In this document: in pieces, positions 18,010 to 26,619 of the stretch
Layout: every line of letters starts with the position of its first letter
Position numbering within the stretch: position 1 is the stretch's first letter
NCBI GenBank assembly: GCA_026400815.1
Contig: JAPLOI010000004.1
Span: 62,001 to 126,000 of the forward strand
Length of the DNA stretch: 64,000 bases
DNA from: Alphaproteobacteria bacterium
Lineage (GTDB): Bacteria; Pseudomonadota; Alphaproteobacteria; Acetobacterales; Acetobacteraceae
Direction of reading: 5' to 3'
Translations under genes and position numbers: made by a program
Notes under the pieces: model-generated
Database searches by the model: none
What the model saw: only the letters and a program-made list of their open reading frames with translations
What the model was told of the DNA's origin: nothing

Positions 18010-19614
18010 ATGTTCAAGCTCACGCGCCGGCAGGCGCTTGCGGCCTTCTCCGCCATGGCGCCTGTTGCCACCTGGAGCCCCAAGGTGGAGGCGGCGACGC
18101 CGCGCGATGCGCTGGTGATTGCCAAGTCGATCGACGACATCATCACGCTCGACCCCGGCGAGTGCTACGAGCTGACCGGGATCGAGATCTGCACCAATCT
18201 CTATGACCGCATCCTGCGCTACGAGGCCGATGACCTGTCCAAGATGGTGGGCGGTATCGCGGAATCCTGGGAGGTGGGCGCCGACGGCAAGACCTACACG
18301 TTCAAGATCCGGCCGGGCCAGAAGTTCATGTCTGGCAATGCGGTGACGGCCGAAGACTGCGCCTGGTCACTCCAGCGCGTTGTGATCATGAACAAGACCT
18401 CCGGGTTCCTGCTGACGCAGTTCGGCTGGAACAAGGACAATGTGAAGGAGCTCGTGAAGGCCACGAGCCCGGATACGCTGGTGATCAACGTGCCGGCCGC
18501 CTTTGCGCCGACCCTGGTGCTGAACATGATGACCTCCATCGTGGCCTCCGTGGTGGACATGAAGACCGCGCTGGCCAACGAGAAGGACGGCGACCTGGCC
18601 AACGCGTGGCTCAAGACGAACTCGGCCTCCTCCGGCGCCTACAAGCTGGTGGCCTGGCGCCCGAACGAGAGCGTCACGCTTGAGGCCAATCCCGCGTTCC
18701 GCCTGGGTGCCCCCAAGCTGCGCCGCGTGATTATGCGCCACGTGCCGGAGCCCGGCTCCCAGCGCTTGCAGCTGGAGCGCGGCGACATCGATGTGGCGCG
18801 CGGCCTGACGCCGGACCAGCTGACGCCGCTGGCCGCCAACAAGGACATCCGGGTTGAAAGCTTCCCGGGCGCCAACAACTTCTACGCGATCATGAACCTG
18901 AAGCACGGGCCGCTCGCCGATGTGCGCGTGCGCCGTGCGGTGAAGATGCTGGTTGATTACCAGGCGATGGCCAACACCTTCCTCAAGGATCGCTTCTTCG
19001 TCCACCAGACGTTCCTGCCGATCGGGTATTTCGGCGCGACCCCCTACAACCCGTTCAAGCTCGACGTGGAGGGCGCCAAGAGGCTGCTCGCCGAAGCCGG
19101 CTACCCCAACGGCTTCGAGGTGCGGCTTTCGGCCAATACCAACAACCCGTTCCCGCAGATCGCCCAGGCGATGCAGCAGACCATGGCGCTGGGCGGCATC
19201 AAGGTGACGATCGCCTCTGGCGATGCACGCCAGGTGATCGGCGAGATCCGCGGGCGGACCTTCCAGATGGCCGTGATCTCTTGGGCGCCGGACTATTTCG
19301 ACCCGCACACCAATGCCGACTTCTTCGTGCAGGGCGAGGACATGAGCGACCCGCCGAAGGCACGCACCGGCCCCTGGCGCGCCAGCTGGCTGATCCCCGA
19401 GCTGACGGCCGAGATGCGCAAGGCTGCGCAGGAGCTGGACGGCAAGAAGCGCGAGCAGATGTACATCGAGCTGCAGAAGAAGGTCACCGACGAAGGGCCG
19501 TACGTTTGGATGTTCCAGAACAACTGGGTCATCGCGATGCGTTCGAACCTGCAGGGCTATCCCAAGGGGTTGTTCGAGGACCAGTTCTTCTATCGGACGA
19601 TCTCCAAGACCTGA
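18010..19614 (+). CDS. ABC importer A: family 5 solute-binding protein
   Basis: A 534-residue periplasmic binding protein of the oligopeptide/dipeptide/nickel family (SBP_bac_5). The leader MFKLTRRQALAAFSAM contains a twin-arginine motif, so Tat export is plausible. The mature part starts near AATPRDALVIAK. The family blocks AESWEV...TFKIRPGQKF and DVRVRRAVKMLVDYQAMA are present. The start at 18010 has GGAGA upstream. It heads a five-gene importer operon and is paralogous to the SBP of system E. Peptide-like substrates are inferred from the family only. Confidence 0.9.
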   Translation: MFKLTRRQALAAFSAMAPVATWSPKVEAATPRDALVIAKSIDDIITLDPGECYELTGIEICTNLYDRILRYEADDLSKMVGGIAESWEVGADGKTYTFKIRPGQKFMSGNAVTAEDCAWSLQRVVIMNKTSGFLLTQFGWNKDNVKELVKATSPDTLVINVPAAFAPTLVLNMMTSIVASVVDMKTALANEKDGDLANAWLKTNSASSGAYKLVAWRPNESVTLEANPAFRLGAPKLRRVIMRHVPEPGSQRLQLERGDIDVARGLTPDQLTPLAANKDIRVESFPGANNFYAIMNLKHGPLADVRVRRAVKMLVDYQAMANTFLKDRFFVHQTFLPIGYFGATPYNPFKLDVEGAKRLLAEAGYPNGFEVRLSANTNNPFPQIAQAMQQTMALGGIKVTIASGDARQVIGEIRGRTFQMAVISWAPDYFDPHTNADFFVQGEDMSDPPKARTGPWRASWLIPELTAEMRKAAQELDGKKREQMYIELQKKVTDEGPYVWMFQNNWVIAMRSNLQGYPKGLFEDQFFYRTISKT

Positions 19615-19626
19615 GCAAACCAGCAC

Positions 19627-20703
19627 GTGTCCGCCGCCACTTCCGGGGCAGGGCATACGGTCGGCGGCGTGGCGCGGCGGATTGTCGCGCCGCTTCGTCG
19701 TCTGGGTGCGTTGCTGTTCTCCGTTGCGCTCACCTTCCTGGGCCTGACCGGCGTGACCTTCGCGATCGGCCGGTTCATGCCGATCGACCCGGTGATCGCC
19801 ATCGTCGGGGACAAGGCGAGCCAGGAGACCTACGACCGGGTCTATCGGGAGCTGGGGCTCGATCAGCCAGTGCTGGTGCAGTACGGCACGTATCTCGGCA
19901 AGATCGCGCGTGGTGACTTCGGCAACTCGGTGATGACGGCGCGGCCGGTGCTGGAAGACCTCGTGCGCGTTTTCCCGGCCACGATCGAACTGGCGTTCCT
20001 GGCGCTGGTGATCGGGGTGGTACTCGGAATTCCCTTCGGGGTCATCGCCGCGACCAATCGCGGCCGATGGCCAGACCAGATCGTGCGCTTCATGTCGCTG
20101 GTCGGCTATTCAATGCCGGTGTTCTGGCTTGGGCTGGTGGGCCTGTTGCTGTTCTACGCCAAGCTTGGCTGGGTGGAGGGCCCGGGCAGGCTGGACGTGG
20201 CGTTTGACGACATCGTGGCGCCGGTCACCGGAATGCTGACCATCGACGCGTTGATGGCAGGGGAAGGCGATGTCTTTGCCAACGCTCTTGGCCATCTTGT
20301 GCTGCCCGCGTCGATCCTTGGGTTCCTTTCGCTGGCCTACATCGCCCGCATGACGCGCAGCTTCATGCTGGCGCAGTTGGAGCAGGAATACATCCTGGCC
20401 GCACTGGCCAAGGGGCTTTCTCCGTGGAGGATCATCTGGGTTCATGCCCTGGGCAATGTCTGGGTGCAGTTGGTCACGGTGATCGCACTTACCTTCGGCA
20501 GCCTGCTGGAAGGCGCGGTGCTGACCGAGACCGTGTTCGCGTGGCCGGGGCTGGGCCTTTACATGAAGAACTCCCTGTTCGCGGCCGATCTCAACGCCGT
20601 GCTGGGCGGAACGCTGCTGATTGGTGCGATCTACATCTTGCTGAACATGCTGTCCGACCTCGTCTATGCGATGGTTGATCCGCGCGCGCGGGAGCCGAAC
20701 TGA
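19627..20703 (+). CDS. ABC importer A: DppB-type permease
   Basis: A 358-residue inner-membrane permease with about six transmembrane segments. The conserved cytoplasmic loop lies near EYILAALAKGLSPWRIIW. The start is GTG at 19627, 12 nt after the SBP stop. The N-terminal first helix followed by RFMPIDPVIAIVGDK is typical of the DppB/OppB branch. The stop overlaps the next permease start (TGATG), showing translational coupling. Confidence 0.9.
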   Translation: MSAATSGAGHTVGGVARRIVAPLRRLGALLFSVALTFLGLTGVTFAIGRFMPIDPVIAIVGDKASQETYDRVYRELGLDQPVLVQYGTYLGKIARGDFGNSVMTARPVLEDLVRVFPATIELAFLALVIGVVLGIPFGVIAATNRGRWPDQIVRFMSLVGYSMPVFWLGLVGLLLFYAKLGWVEGPGRLDVAFDDIVAPVTGMLTIDALMAGEGDVFANALGHLVLPASILGFLSLAYIARMTRSFMLAQLEQEYILAALAKGLSPWRIIWVHALGNVWVQLVTVIALTFGSLLEGAVLTETVFAWPGLGLYMKNSLFAADLNAVLGGTLLIGAIYILLNMLSDLVYAMVDPRAREPN

Positions 20704-21596
20704 TGCAGATGCGCGCCTGGTTGCTCGACCCCGCGCCCGCCAGCCGGCGCCAGGCTCAGCTTGGTGGCTGGTTCCGCGCCTGGCTGGCCTTTCGCCGCAA
20801 TACGCTGGGCATGATCGGGCTGGGCATCGTTTTGCTGCTGATTGGTGTTGCAGCCTTCGCGCCGTTGATCGTCGACCCGGCCAGCGCGCTGACGCAGGTG
20901 CTTGCGGATCGGCTGCAGCCGTCCTCCTGGGCGCATCCGTTCGGGACCGACGAGCTGGGGCGCGATATCCTGGCGCGCGTGGTGTTCGGTGCGCGCATCA
21001 CGCTCACCATCGTGGTGCTGGTGAGCCTGATCGTGGTTCCGATCGGCCTCGCCATTGGCCTTCCGGCTGGCTACTTCGGTGGCTGGATCGACGCGGCGCT
21101 GATGCGTTTCACCGATATCTTCCTCGCCTTTCCGCGGCTGGTGCTGGCGCTGGCCTTTGCCGCCGCTCTTGGGCCCGGCATCGAGAATGCGGTGATCGCC
21201 ATCGCGCTTACCGCCTGGCCGCCCTATGCGCGCTTGGCCCGCGCCGAGACGCTGACGCGCCGGCGCAGCGAGTTCATCCAGGCCGCCGAGTTGCAGGGCG
21301 CCTCCCATCTGCGGATCATCGCGACCCAGATTGTGCCGCTGTGCCTTCCCTCCGTGATCATTCGCCTGACGCTGGACATGGCCGGCATCATCCTGACGGC
21401 CGCGGGCCTGGGCTTCCTCGGGCTTGGCGCACAGCCGCCTTCGCCGGAATGGGGCGCGATGGTTTCCACGGGGCGCGAGGTGTTGCTGGACCAGTGGTGG
21501 GTGGCCACGATCCCGGGCCTGGCGATCTTTGTTACCAGCCTCGGCTTCAACCTGCTGGGGGATGGGCTGCGCGACGTGTCCTCCGGGCGCGGCTGA
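20703..21596 (+). CDS. ABC importer A: DppC-type permease
   Basis: A 297-residue permease of the DppC/OppC branch. It has an N-terminal cytoplasmic segment, a first helix (LGMIGLGIVLLLIGVAAF), then HPFGTDELGRDILARVV, the family hallmark. The EAA-like loop EFIQAAELQGASHLRII couples to the ATPases. ATG 20703 overlaps the previous stop. It forms the heterodimeric pore with the upstream permease. Confidence 0.9.
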   Translation: MQMRAWLLDPAPASRRQAQLGGWFRAWLAFRRNTLGMIGLGIVLLLIGVAAFAPLIVDPASALTQVLADRLQPSSWAHPFGTDELGRDILARVVFGARITLTIVVLVSLIVVPIGLAIGLPAGYFGGWIDAALMRFTDIFLAFPRLVLALAFAAALGPGIENAVIAIALTAWPPYARLARAETLTRRRSEFIQAAELQGASHLRIIATQIVPLCLPSVIIRLTLDMAGIILTAAGLGFLGLGAQPPSPEWGAMVSTGREVLLDQWWVATIPGLAIFVTSLGFNLLGDGLRDVSSGRG

Positions 21597-21606
21597 GGGC
21601 GTGGGC

Positions 21607-22488
21607 ATGGATTCTCCCCTGCTGCGTGTTCGCAATCTCTCCGTGACCTATCCCGGGGATGACGGCGACTTCCGGGCGGTGCGGAACGTGAGCTTCACGG
21701 TGGGCCGCGAACGCTTGGGCATTGTGGGGGAATCCGGTTCCGGCAAGTCCACCACGGGGCGGGCGATCATGGGCCTCGCGCGCCCGCCGGCGCGGGTGCA
21801 TGCCGATGAGTTGCTGCTGGGCGAGATCGATCTGCGCCAGCAAAGCGAGCGCCAGCTGCGCCGGCTGCGCGGCAAGCGCATGGCCATGGTGCTGCAGGAC
21901 CCGAAATACTCTCTGGACCCGGTGATGCGGGTGGGCGACCAGATTGCCGAGACGCATCGGACCCATCTTGGCAGCAGCAAGGCCGAGGCGCGCGCGGCAG
22001 CGCTGGAGATGCTTCAGGCGGTGCATATCCGCGATCCCGAGCGGGTCTATGGCATGTATCCGCACCAAGTCTCCGGCGGCATGGGGCAGCGCATCATGAT
22101 CGCGGCCATGCTGATTGCCGGGCCCGAGCTGCTGATCGCGGACGAGCCCACCAGCGCGCTGGACGTGACGGTGCAGACCCAGGTGCTCTCCATCATGGAC
22201 GAGCTGGTGCGCGAGCGCGGGATGGGCCTGATCCTGATCAGCCACAACCTGCATCTGGTCTCGTCGTTCTGCGACCGCGTGCTGGTGATGTACGCAGGCC
22301 AGATCGTGGAGATCTGCGATGCGGGCAGCCTCGCCGATGCGCAGCATCCCTATACCAGGGGCCTGCTCGCCGCGCTGCCCGAGCTGGGCCGCAAGCGTGG
22401 GGAGTTGCCGCAGTTGCAGCGTGACCCGGCCTGGATGGACGACATCGCCGCCCCCCTGGAGACGCGAAGCAGGAAGGTGGGCGCGTGA
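21607..22488 (+). CDS. ABC importer A: DppD-type ATPase
   Basis: A 293-residue ATPase. Seen: Walker [11 protein letters not shown]-loop VLQDPKYSLDP, signature VSGGMGQR, Walker B LLIADEPTSALD and switch histidine ISHN. All motifs are intact. ATG 21607 is preferred; a GTG at 21601 is in frame. It ends in a GTGA overlap with the DppF-type ATPase. The open frame upstream to 21424 is a shadow of the permease gene. Confidence 0.9.
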   Translation: MDSPLLRVRNLSVTYPGDDGDFRAVRNVSFTVGRERLGIVGESGSGKSTTGRAIMGLARPPARVHADELLLGEIDLRQQSERQLRRLRGKRMAMVLQDPKYSLDPVMRVGDQIAETHRTHLGSSKAEARAAALEMLQAVHIRDPERVYGMYPHQVSGGMGQRIMIAAMLIAGPELLIADEPTSALDVTVQTQVLSIMDELVRERGMGLILISHNLHLVSSFCDRVLVMYAGQIVEICDAGSLADAQHPYTRGLLAALPELGRKRGELPQLQRDPAWMDDIAAPLETRSRKVGA

Positions 22489-23276
22489 GCATCCTACTGG
22501 AGCAAGTGACGGTCAGCTACGGCAGGGGCGCCAAGCGATTCGATGCCGCCCGCAACGTGACCCTTTCGGTGGCGGAGGGGGAGGCATTTGGCCTGGTGGG
22601 CGAATCCGGTTCCGGCAAATCCACCGTGCTGCGGGCTGTCGCGGGGCTCATCGCCCATGCCGAAGGCCGCGTGGTGCTCGCCGGGGAGGCCATGGGCAAG
22701 CGCCGGACCACCGCCCAGCGCAAGATGGTCCAGATGGTGTTCCAGGACCCGTATGGCTCGCTGCACCCGAACCAGACCGTGGACCAGACCCTGTCCATGC
22801 CGATCGCCATCCATAAGTTGGGCGATGCCGATCGCCGCGTATCGGCTGCGCTGGAGGAGGTGGGGCTGGGCCCGCAGCACCGCTTCCGCTATCCGCACCA
22901 GCTTTCCGGCGGCCAGCGCCAGCGCATTGCGATCGCCCGCGCCCTGATCCTGGAGCCGCGCATCCTTCTGTTGGACGAGCCGACCAGTGCGCTGGACGTG
23001 TCGGTGCAGGCGGAAATCCTGAACTTACTGAGCCGCCTGCGCCGCGAGCACGGGCTGACGATGCTGATGGTGAGCCATGACCTGGCGGTGATCGCCCATC
23101 TGTGCGATCGGATCGCGGTGATGAACCGGGGCGAGATTGTGGAAACGACCACGGCCGAAGCCCTGGCGGCCGGCAATGTCTCCAATCCCTACACGCAGCA
23201 GCTTCTGCGTTCGAATCGCGGCTTCGACCCGAGTGGCGGCGAGTTGGATTTGCTGGGCTCCGACGCGATTCGCTGA
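22485..23276 (+). CDS. ABC importer A: DppF-type ATPase
   Basis: A 263-residue ATPase with [22 protein letters not shown], the LSGGQRQR signature, LLLDEPTSALD and VSHDLAV, all intact. The GTG start overlaps the preceding stop (GTGA). It is shorter than typical DppF (about 330) and lacks the long C-terminal oligopeptide-transporter extension with the Cys motif seen in system B. Last gene of the operon; the coding strand switches afterwards. Confidence 0.9.
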   Translation: MSILLEQVTVSYGRGAKRFDAARNVTLSVAEGEAFGLVGESGSGKSTVLRAVAGLIAHAEGRVVLAGEAMGKRRTTAQRKMVQMVFQDPYGSLHPNQTVDQTLSMPIAIHKLGDADRRVSAALEEVGLGPQHRFRYPHQLSGGQRQRIAIARALILEPRILLLDEPTSALDVSVQAEILNLLSRLRREHGLTMLMVSHDLAVIAHLCDRIAVMNRGEIVETTTAEALAAGNVSNPYTQQLLRSNRGFDPSGGELDLLGSDAIR

Positions 23277-23733
23277 GCGGGCTTAGCCCCGGGGCTGGGC
23301 TTCGGGCACGACTGATCGCCGCGGGACGCGGGGTTTTCGCGACGGATTCAAGGTGAATTTGGGTGTGGAGCGGCCTTGGCGGCGCGCGGGCGGTCTGGGA
23401 TGGGCGGAGCACGGGCGCGCGGTGGCCGGACAGGGACATACCCTCGGCAGGATGGCAGCGCATGAGCCAGCCGAGCCGGGCGCGACGGCGAAACAGCCGA
23501 CGCAGGACGTAGGGATCCCAGTCGGAGTCTTCGGTCGGGTCAGTGGTGATGGAGAGGAGCCAGTCCTTCTGCGGGCGGCGCAGGGCGTGGCGCGCGGTGG
23601 CTGCGCCCGCGAGGGCGGCGAACAGGGCCAGCAGCAGGAGCTTCAACGCGACCGGAATCCGGGCGTGCAGAATCGCCCGCGCCCAGGGGCGCGGTGCGTC
23701 GGCTTCGCTCGGTGCGGCGGGTTGATGGGTCAT
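22648..23733 (-). CDS. Doubtful small membrane protein; only the first ~150 codons credible
   Basis: From ATG 23733 the frame reads MTHQPAAPSEADAPRPWARA, a clear hydrophobic helix (VALKLLLLALFAALAG), then a polar stretch with WLLSITTDPTEDSDWDPYV. This N-terminal half looks like a real protein and an AT-rich, promoter-like patch lies just upstream. Beyond about 23280 the frame continues antisense to the DppF-type ATPase and becomes Arg/Pro/Ser-rich, which is typical of non-coding reading. I suspect a short gene with a lost stop or a frameshift near 23280, or a chance frame. No family recognised. Confidence 0.3.
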   Translation of the reverse strand: MTHQPAAPSEADAPRPWARAILHARIPVALKLLLLALFAALAGAATARHALRRPQKDWLLSITTDPTEDSDWDPYVLRRLFRRRARLGWLMRCHPAEGMSLSGHRAPVLRPSQTARAPPRPLHTQIHLESVAKTPRPAAISRARSPAPGLSPLSESRRSPANPTRRHSGRSRDSNAEAAACRDWRHCRPPGLRPWSFPQSRPGSSPRSDRTDGRSPPGHGSPSASSARARGAGGSVSSGFPPAPTRPAHWSARPTEGCAAPGSGRGRSQCAGAGRRKAGADSGSGAAGPAPPPPAQPIRGDRHRPTYGWRSAWTGSGPRSGSGAASHTGPGTPSGPSCAGRWSGACPWPPRRAPRGLRHGR

Positions 23734-23770
23734 CACCAGGAATTCCAGCACAGGACAGACCGGTGAACCA

Positions 23771-23805
23771 GAAAATTTTCTTCACAAATATGAAATTATG
23801 TGTTT
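23771..23805 (-). promoter_or_regulatory. AT-rich promoter-like patch
   Basis: About 35 bases here are strongly AT-rich (AAAATTTTCTTCACAAATATG and following) in a sequence otherwise rich in GC. The patch lies 40-75 nt upstream of the doubtful leftward gene starting at 23733. No clear -35/-10 pair can be assigned with confidence. Confidence 0.3.
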
Positions 23806-23903
23806 GACTGGACATCGGAGCGCCGCTGTTTTCGCCCACCGGGCGGAGCGGGGCCATCGCCGCGCAGCGCCCTTGGACCTCATCCTGGGGAAAAAACGGG
23901 ATC

Positions 23904-23949
23904 AAAGGGCCGCCGGCCCTTTGCGGGTCCAGGGCAGAGCCCTGGCCTT
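23904..23949. repeat. Two tight hairpins, REP/terminator-like
   Basis: Two perfect stem-loops with 3-nt loops: AAAGGGCC-GCC-GGCCCTTT (23904-23922) and CCAGGGC-AGA-GCCCTGG (23929-23945). The 27 bases 23923-23949 are identical to 56076-56102, so this is a dispersed element. It sits downstream of the leftward CoxE-like gene and could act as its terminator. Confidence 0.7.
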
Positions 23950-24030
23950 CCTTCGCTTCGATCGGTCAGAACCTAGAAGGCTTGGCCTAATTCCACCCGA
24001 CTGTGCCCAGATTTCGCCGCCGTGGCTCGA

Positions 24031-25455
24031 TCAACGGGCGTTGGCCAGCAACTCCTCCACGACGCGCTCCAGCTGGGCGATCGTGTTGCAGGTCATCATC
24101 TGGCTGCAGAACGGGGCGTAGCGGTACATGTCGCTGTCGCCGGTGCCCCAGAGCGGCTGCGGCTCCGGGTTCAGCCAGATGACCCGGCCGGCGCGGTTGA
24201 AGATGTCGCCCATCAGTTCGACGCGTGGCTCGTTGCGGTTGCCGCGTGCGTCGCCCAGGATGATGACCGTGGTCTGGCGGTTCACGTGCTTCAGGGACAT
24301 GCCGCAGAAATCTTCGAGCGACTTGCCGTAGTTGGTGGAGCCGAAGCCGATCGCTTCCAGGATCTTGGTGATCGCGTCGTCGCTGCTTTCGCGGCGCAGG
24401 ATGTCGCTGACGTCGATCAGGTGGCTGGAGAAGGCGTAGCCGCGCAGATCGGCCAGCACGTCGTGCAGCGAATACAGGAACATCAACAGGAAGCGCGCGA
24501 CGTTGGCGACCGAGCCGGAGACGTCGCACAGCGCCATGACACGCGGCTTGTCGATCCGCTCGCGCTTCCACACGGTGCGGAACGGCACGCCATCGAACAC
24601 CATGTTCCGGCGCATGGTGCGCCGCATATCCAGCACGCCGCGCCGGTCGCGGTAGCGCTTGCGGCTGTAGCGCTCGGCGATCTTCTTGGCCATGTCGCGG
24701 ATCAGCTGGCGCATGCGCTGGATGTCGCGCCGATCGAGCTGGGAGAGGTTCACCTGGCGCAGTGCGCCTTCGCGGATTTCGCGCGTGGTGCCCTGGGAGA
24801 ACAGCGCGAGCTGCCGTTCCATGTAGCCACGGGCCTGTTCGCCCAGGGCTGCGCGTGCCTTGGCCAGGCGGTCGGCGAGTTCCGCGTTGCCCTCGCCGCG
24901 CAGCCGGGTGATCTCGCGCTCCAGCTCCGCCAGGCCCATCCGGTCCAGGATGCGGCGGGCATAGAGGTTGGTCTGGGTGAACAGCGTGATGTTGGTGGCG
25001 CCGGCCGCTTCCGCCGCGCGCTCCATCGCGGCGGCCAGTCCGGCGAGGTCGCCTTGCATCAGCATCTGGCCGAGGGCCGACTGTGCCCCCTGCCCTTCGC
25101 CGCCCATGCCTTGGGCCTCGCCTTCGGTCCCTTCGCCCTGCGACGGAGTCGGCGGCGGAGGGAGCTTCGAGGCGAGGTCGCCGCTGAGGGCGGTGTTCTC
25201 GCGCTTGAAATAGGTTTCGAAGCACTGCTCGAAGATCTGCTTGTCTTCGAACGTTTTGGCGATGGTGAGGGTGAGTGCGTCCTTCAGGGCCTGGCGGTCG
25301 GCATAGCCCACCGCGTTGGCCGATTCGAACGCATCGATCGCCTCGGCCACGGAGATGCGCACGCCGGCGCCCCGCGCCACCCGCAGCAGCCGCAGCAGCA
25401 TGTCGGAGGACTGCGCCGTTTCCGCGGCGCGCCCGAAGGGCGAGGAGCCGGACAC
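24031..25455 (-). CDS. CoxE-like VWA-domain protein
   Basis: A 474-residue protein of the CoxE/VWA family. The C-terminal VWA domain shows the metal-ion-dependent adhesion motif CDVSGSVA (D311, S313, S315), TNYGKSL and ILGDARGNRNEP. A Pro/Gly/Gln-rich linker (about 98-127) separates the N-terminal helical part. CoxE-type proteins work with MoxR-type AAA ATPases in metallo-enzyme maturation, best known in CO dehydrogenase. The MoxR gene is 7 nt upstream, so the two form an operon. No CO dehydrogenase structural genes are in the window, so the client is unknown. Confidence 0.87.
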   Translation of the reverse strand: MSGSSPFGRAAETAQSSDMLLRLLRVARGAGVRISVAEAIDAFESANAVGYADRQALKDALTLTIAKTFEDKQIFEQCFETYFKRENTALSGDLASKLPPPPTPSQGEGTEGEAQGMGGEGQGAQSALGQMLMQGDLAGLAAAMERAAEAAGATNITLFTQTNLYARRILDRMGLAELEREITRLRGEGNAELADRLAKARAALGEQARGYMERQLALFSQGTTREIREGALRQVNLSQLDRRDIQRMRQLIRDMAKKIAERYSRKRYRDRRGVLDMRRTMRRNMVFDGVPFRTVWKRERIDKPRVMALCDVSGSVANVARFLLMFLYSLHDVLADLRGYAFSSHLIDVSDILRRESSDDAITKILEAIGFGSTNYGKSLEDFCGMSLKHVNRQTTVIILGDARGNRNEPRVELMGDIFNRAGRVIWLNPEPQPLWGTGDSDMYRYAPFCSQMMTCNTIAQLERVVEELLANAR

Positions 25456-25462
25456 GGCGCCG

Positions 25463-26428
25463 CTACTTCGCCGCCATGCCGTGCGAGCTTTCGCGCAGCG
25501 CTTGGTGCGTCATCTCCCCCACCAGTTTGCCGGCGCTGGACATGTCGCCCTCGAACTTCAGCAGCACGTTCAGGGTGTTGTGCACCAACTCCGGCTCCAG
25601 CTGCGAGGCATTGAGCAGAATGAGCGCCCGCGCCCAGTCGATGGTCTCGGACACGCTCGGCAGCTTGCGCAGATCCTGCGTGCGCAGGTTCTGCACGTAA
25701 TGCACCAGCTGGCGCAGCAGGCTGGCCTGCACGTGCGGCACGCGGGTTTGCACGATCCGCTCCTCACGCCGCGCATCGGGGTAGCCGATGTGCAGGTGCA
25801 GGCAGCGCCGCTTCATCGCGTCGCCGAGGTCGCGCGTGTTGTTGGAGGTGAGCAGCACGATCGGGATGACCTTGGCCACCTGCGTGCCCAGCTCCGGGAT
25901 GGAAACCTGGTAATCCGAGAGGATCTCCAGCAGGAAGCTTTCGAACTCCTCGTCTGCCTTGTCCACCTCGTCCACCAGCAGCACGCAGCCGATGGGCTCG
26001 CGCAGGGCGCGCAGCAGCGGGCGGGGTTCAAGGAAGCGATCGGAGAAGAACATGTCGTCCACGCCATCGAGCCGCACCAGCGCCTCGTCCAGGGTGGCGG
26101 CCTCGCGCAGCTGTTCGCCGAGCTTGTCGCGCAGCAGCTGGGTGTAGAGAAGCTGCTTGCCGTATTTCCACTCGTACAGTGCCTTGGACTCGTCCAGCCC
26201 CTCGTAGCACTGCATGCGGATCAGCGGCAGATTCATGAACCCAGCGGTGGCCTTGGCCAGCTCCGTCTTGCCGGTGCCGGCCGGGCCTTCCACCAGGATG
26301 GGCTTGCCGAGCCGCACTGCCAGGAACAGCGCTGTCGCGATCTGGCGGGAGGAGATGTAGCCCTGGCCGGCCAACCCCTCCTCGATCGCCTCGATGGATG
26401 GAATCTTCTGTTCGAGAGTGCTGCTCAC
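25463..26428 (-). CDS. MoxR-family AAA+ ATPase
   Basis: A 321-residue ATPase. Seen: Walker A EGPAGTGKTE, Walker B LLVDEVDKAD, then sensor 1 LLTSNNTRDL. The start is taken as GTG 26428 (VSSTLEQKIPS, read as Met) with GGAG upstream; the longer frame to 26572 carries non-homologous residues. MoxR proteins act as chaperone-like remodellers with VWA partners, here the adjacent CoxE-like protein. The molybdoenzyme at 13662 is one possible client, but this is speculation. Confidence 0.88.
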   Translation of the reverse strand: MSSTLEQKIPSIEAIEEGLAGQGYISSRQIATALFLAVRLGKPILVEGPAGTGKTELAKATAGFMNLPLIRMQCYEGLDESKALYEWKYGKQLLYTQLLRDKLGEQLREAATLDEALVRLDGVDDMFFSDRFLEPRPLLRALREPIGCVLLVDEVDKADEEFESFLLEILSDYQVSIPELGTQVAKVIPIVLLTSNNTRDLGDAMKRRCLHLHIGYPDARREERIVQTRVPHVQASLLRQLVHYVQNLRTQDLRKLPSVSETIDWARALILLNASQLEPELVHNTLNVLLKFEGDMSSAGKLVGEMTHQALRESSHGMAAK

Positions 26429-26619
26429 GCCGGACGGCTCCTCACTTCCTTGTTCGATCCCTAGCCTGAAACGCCGATGGGCACGAGTCCCTCCCGGCTC
26501 AACCCGCCCCCGCGCCGGGCGGGGGGAAACATGACGGAATGTCCATCTAGTTCCCCCTTTCCCCGCAGCCAAAGCGCGTGCAAATTGTCAGCAATCCTCG
26601 TCCAAGGAAATCCTCGCCC

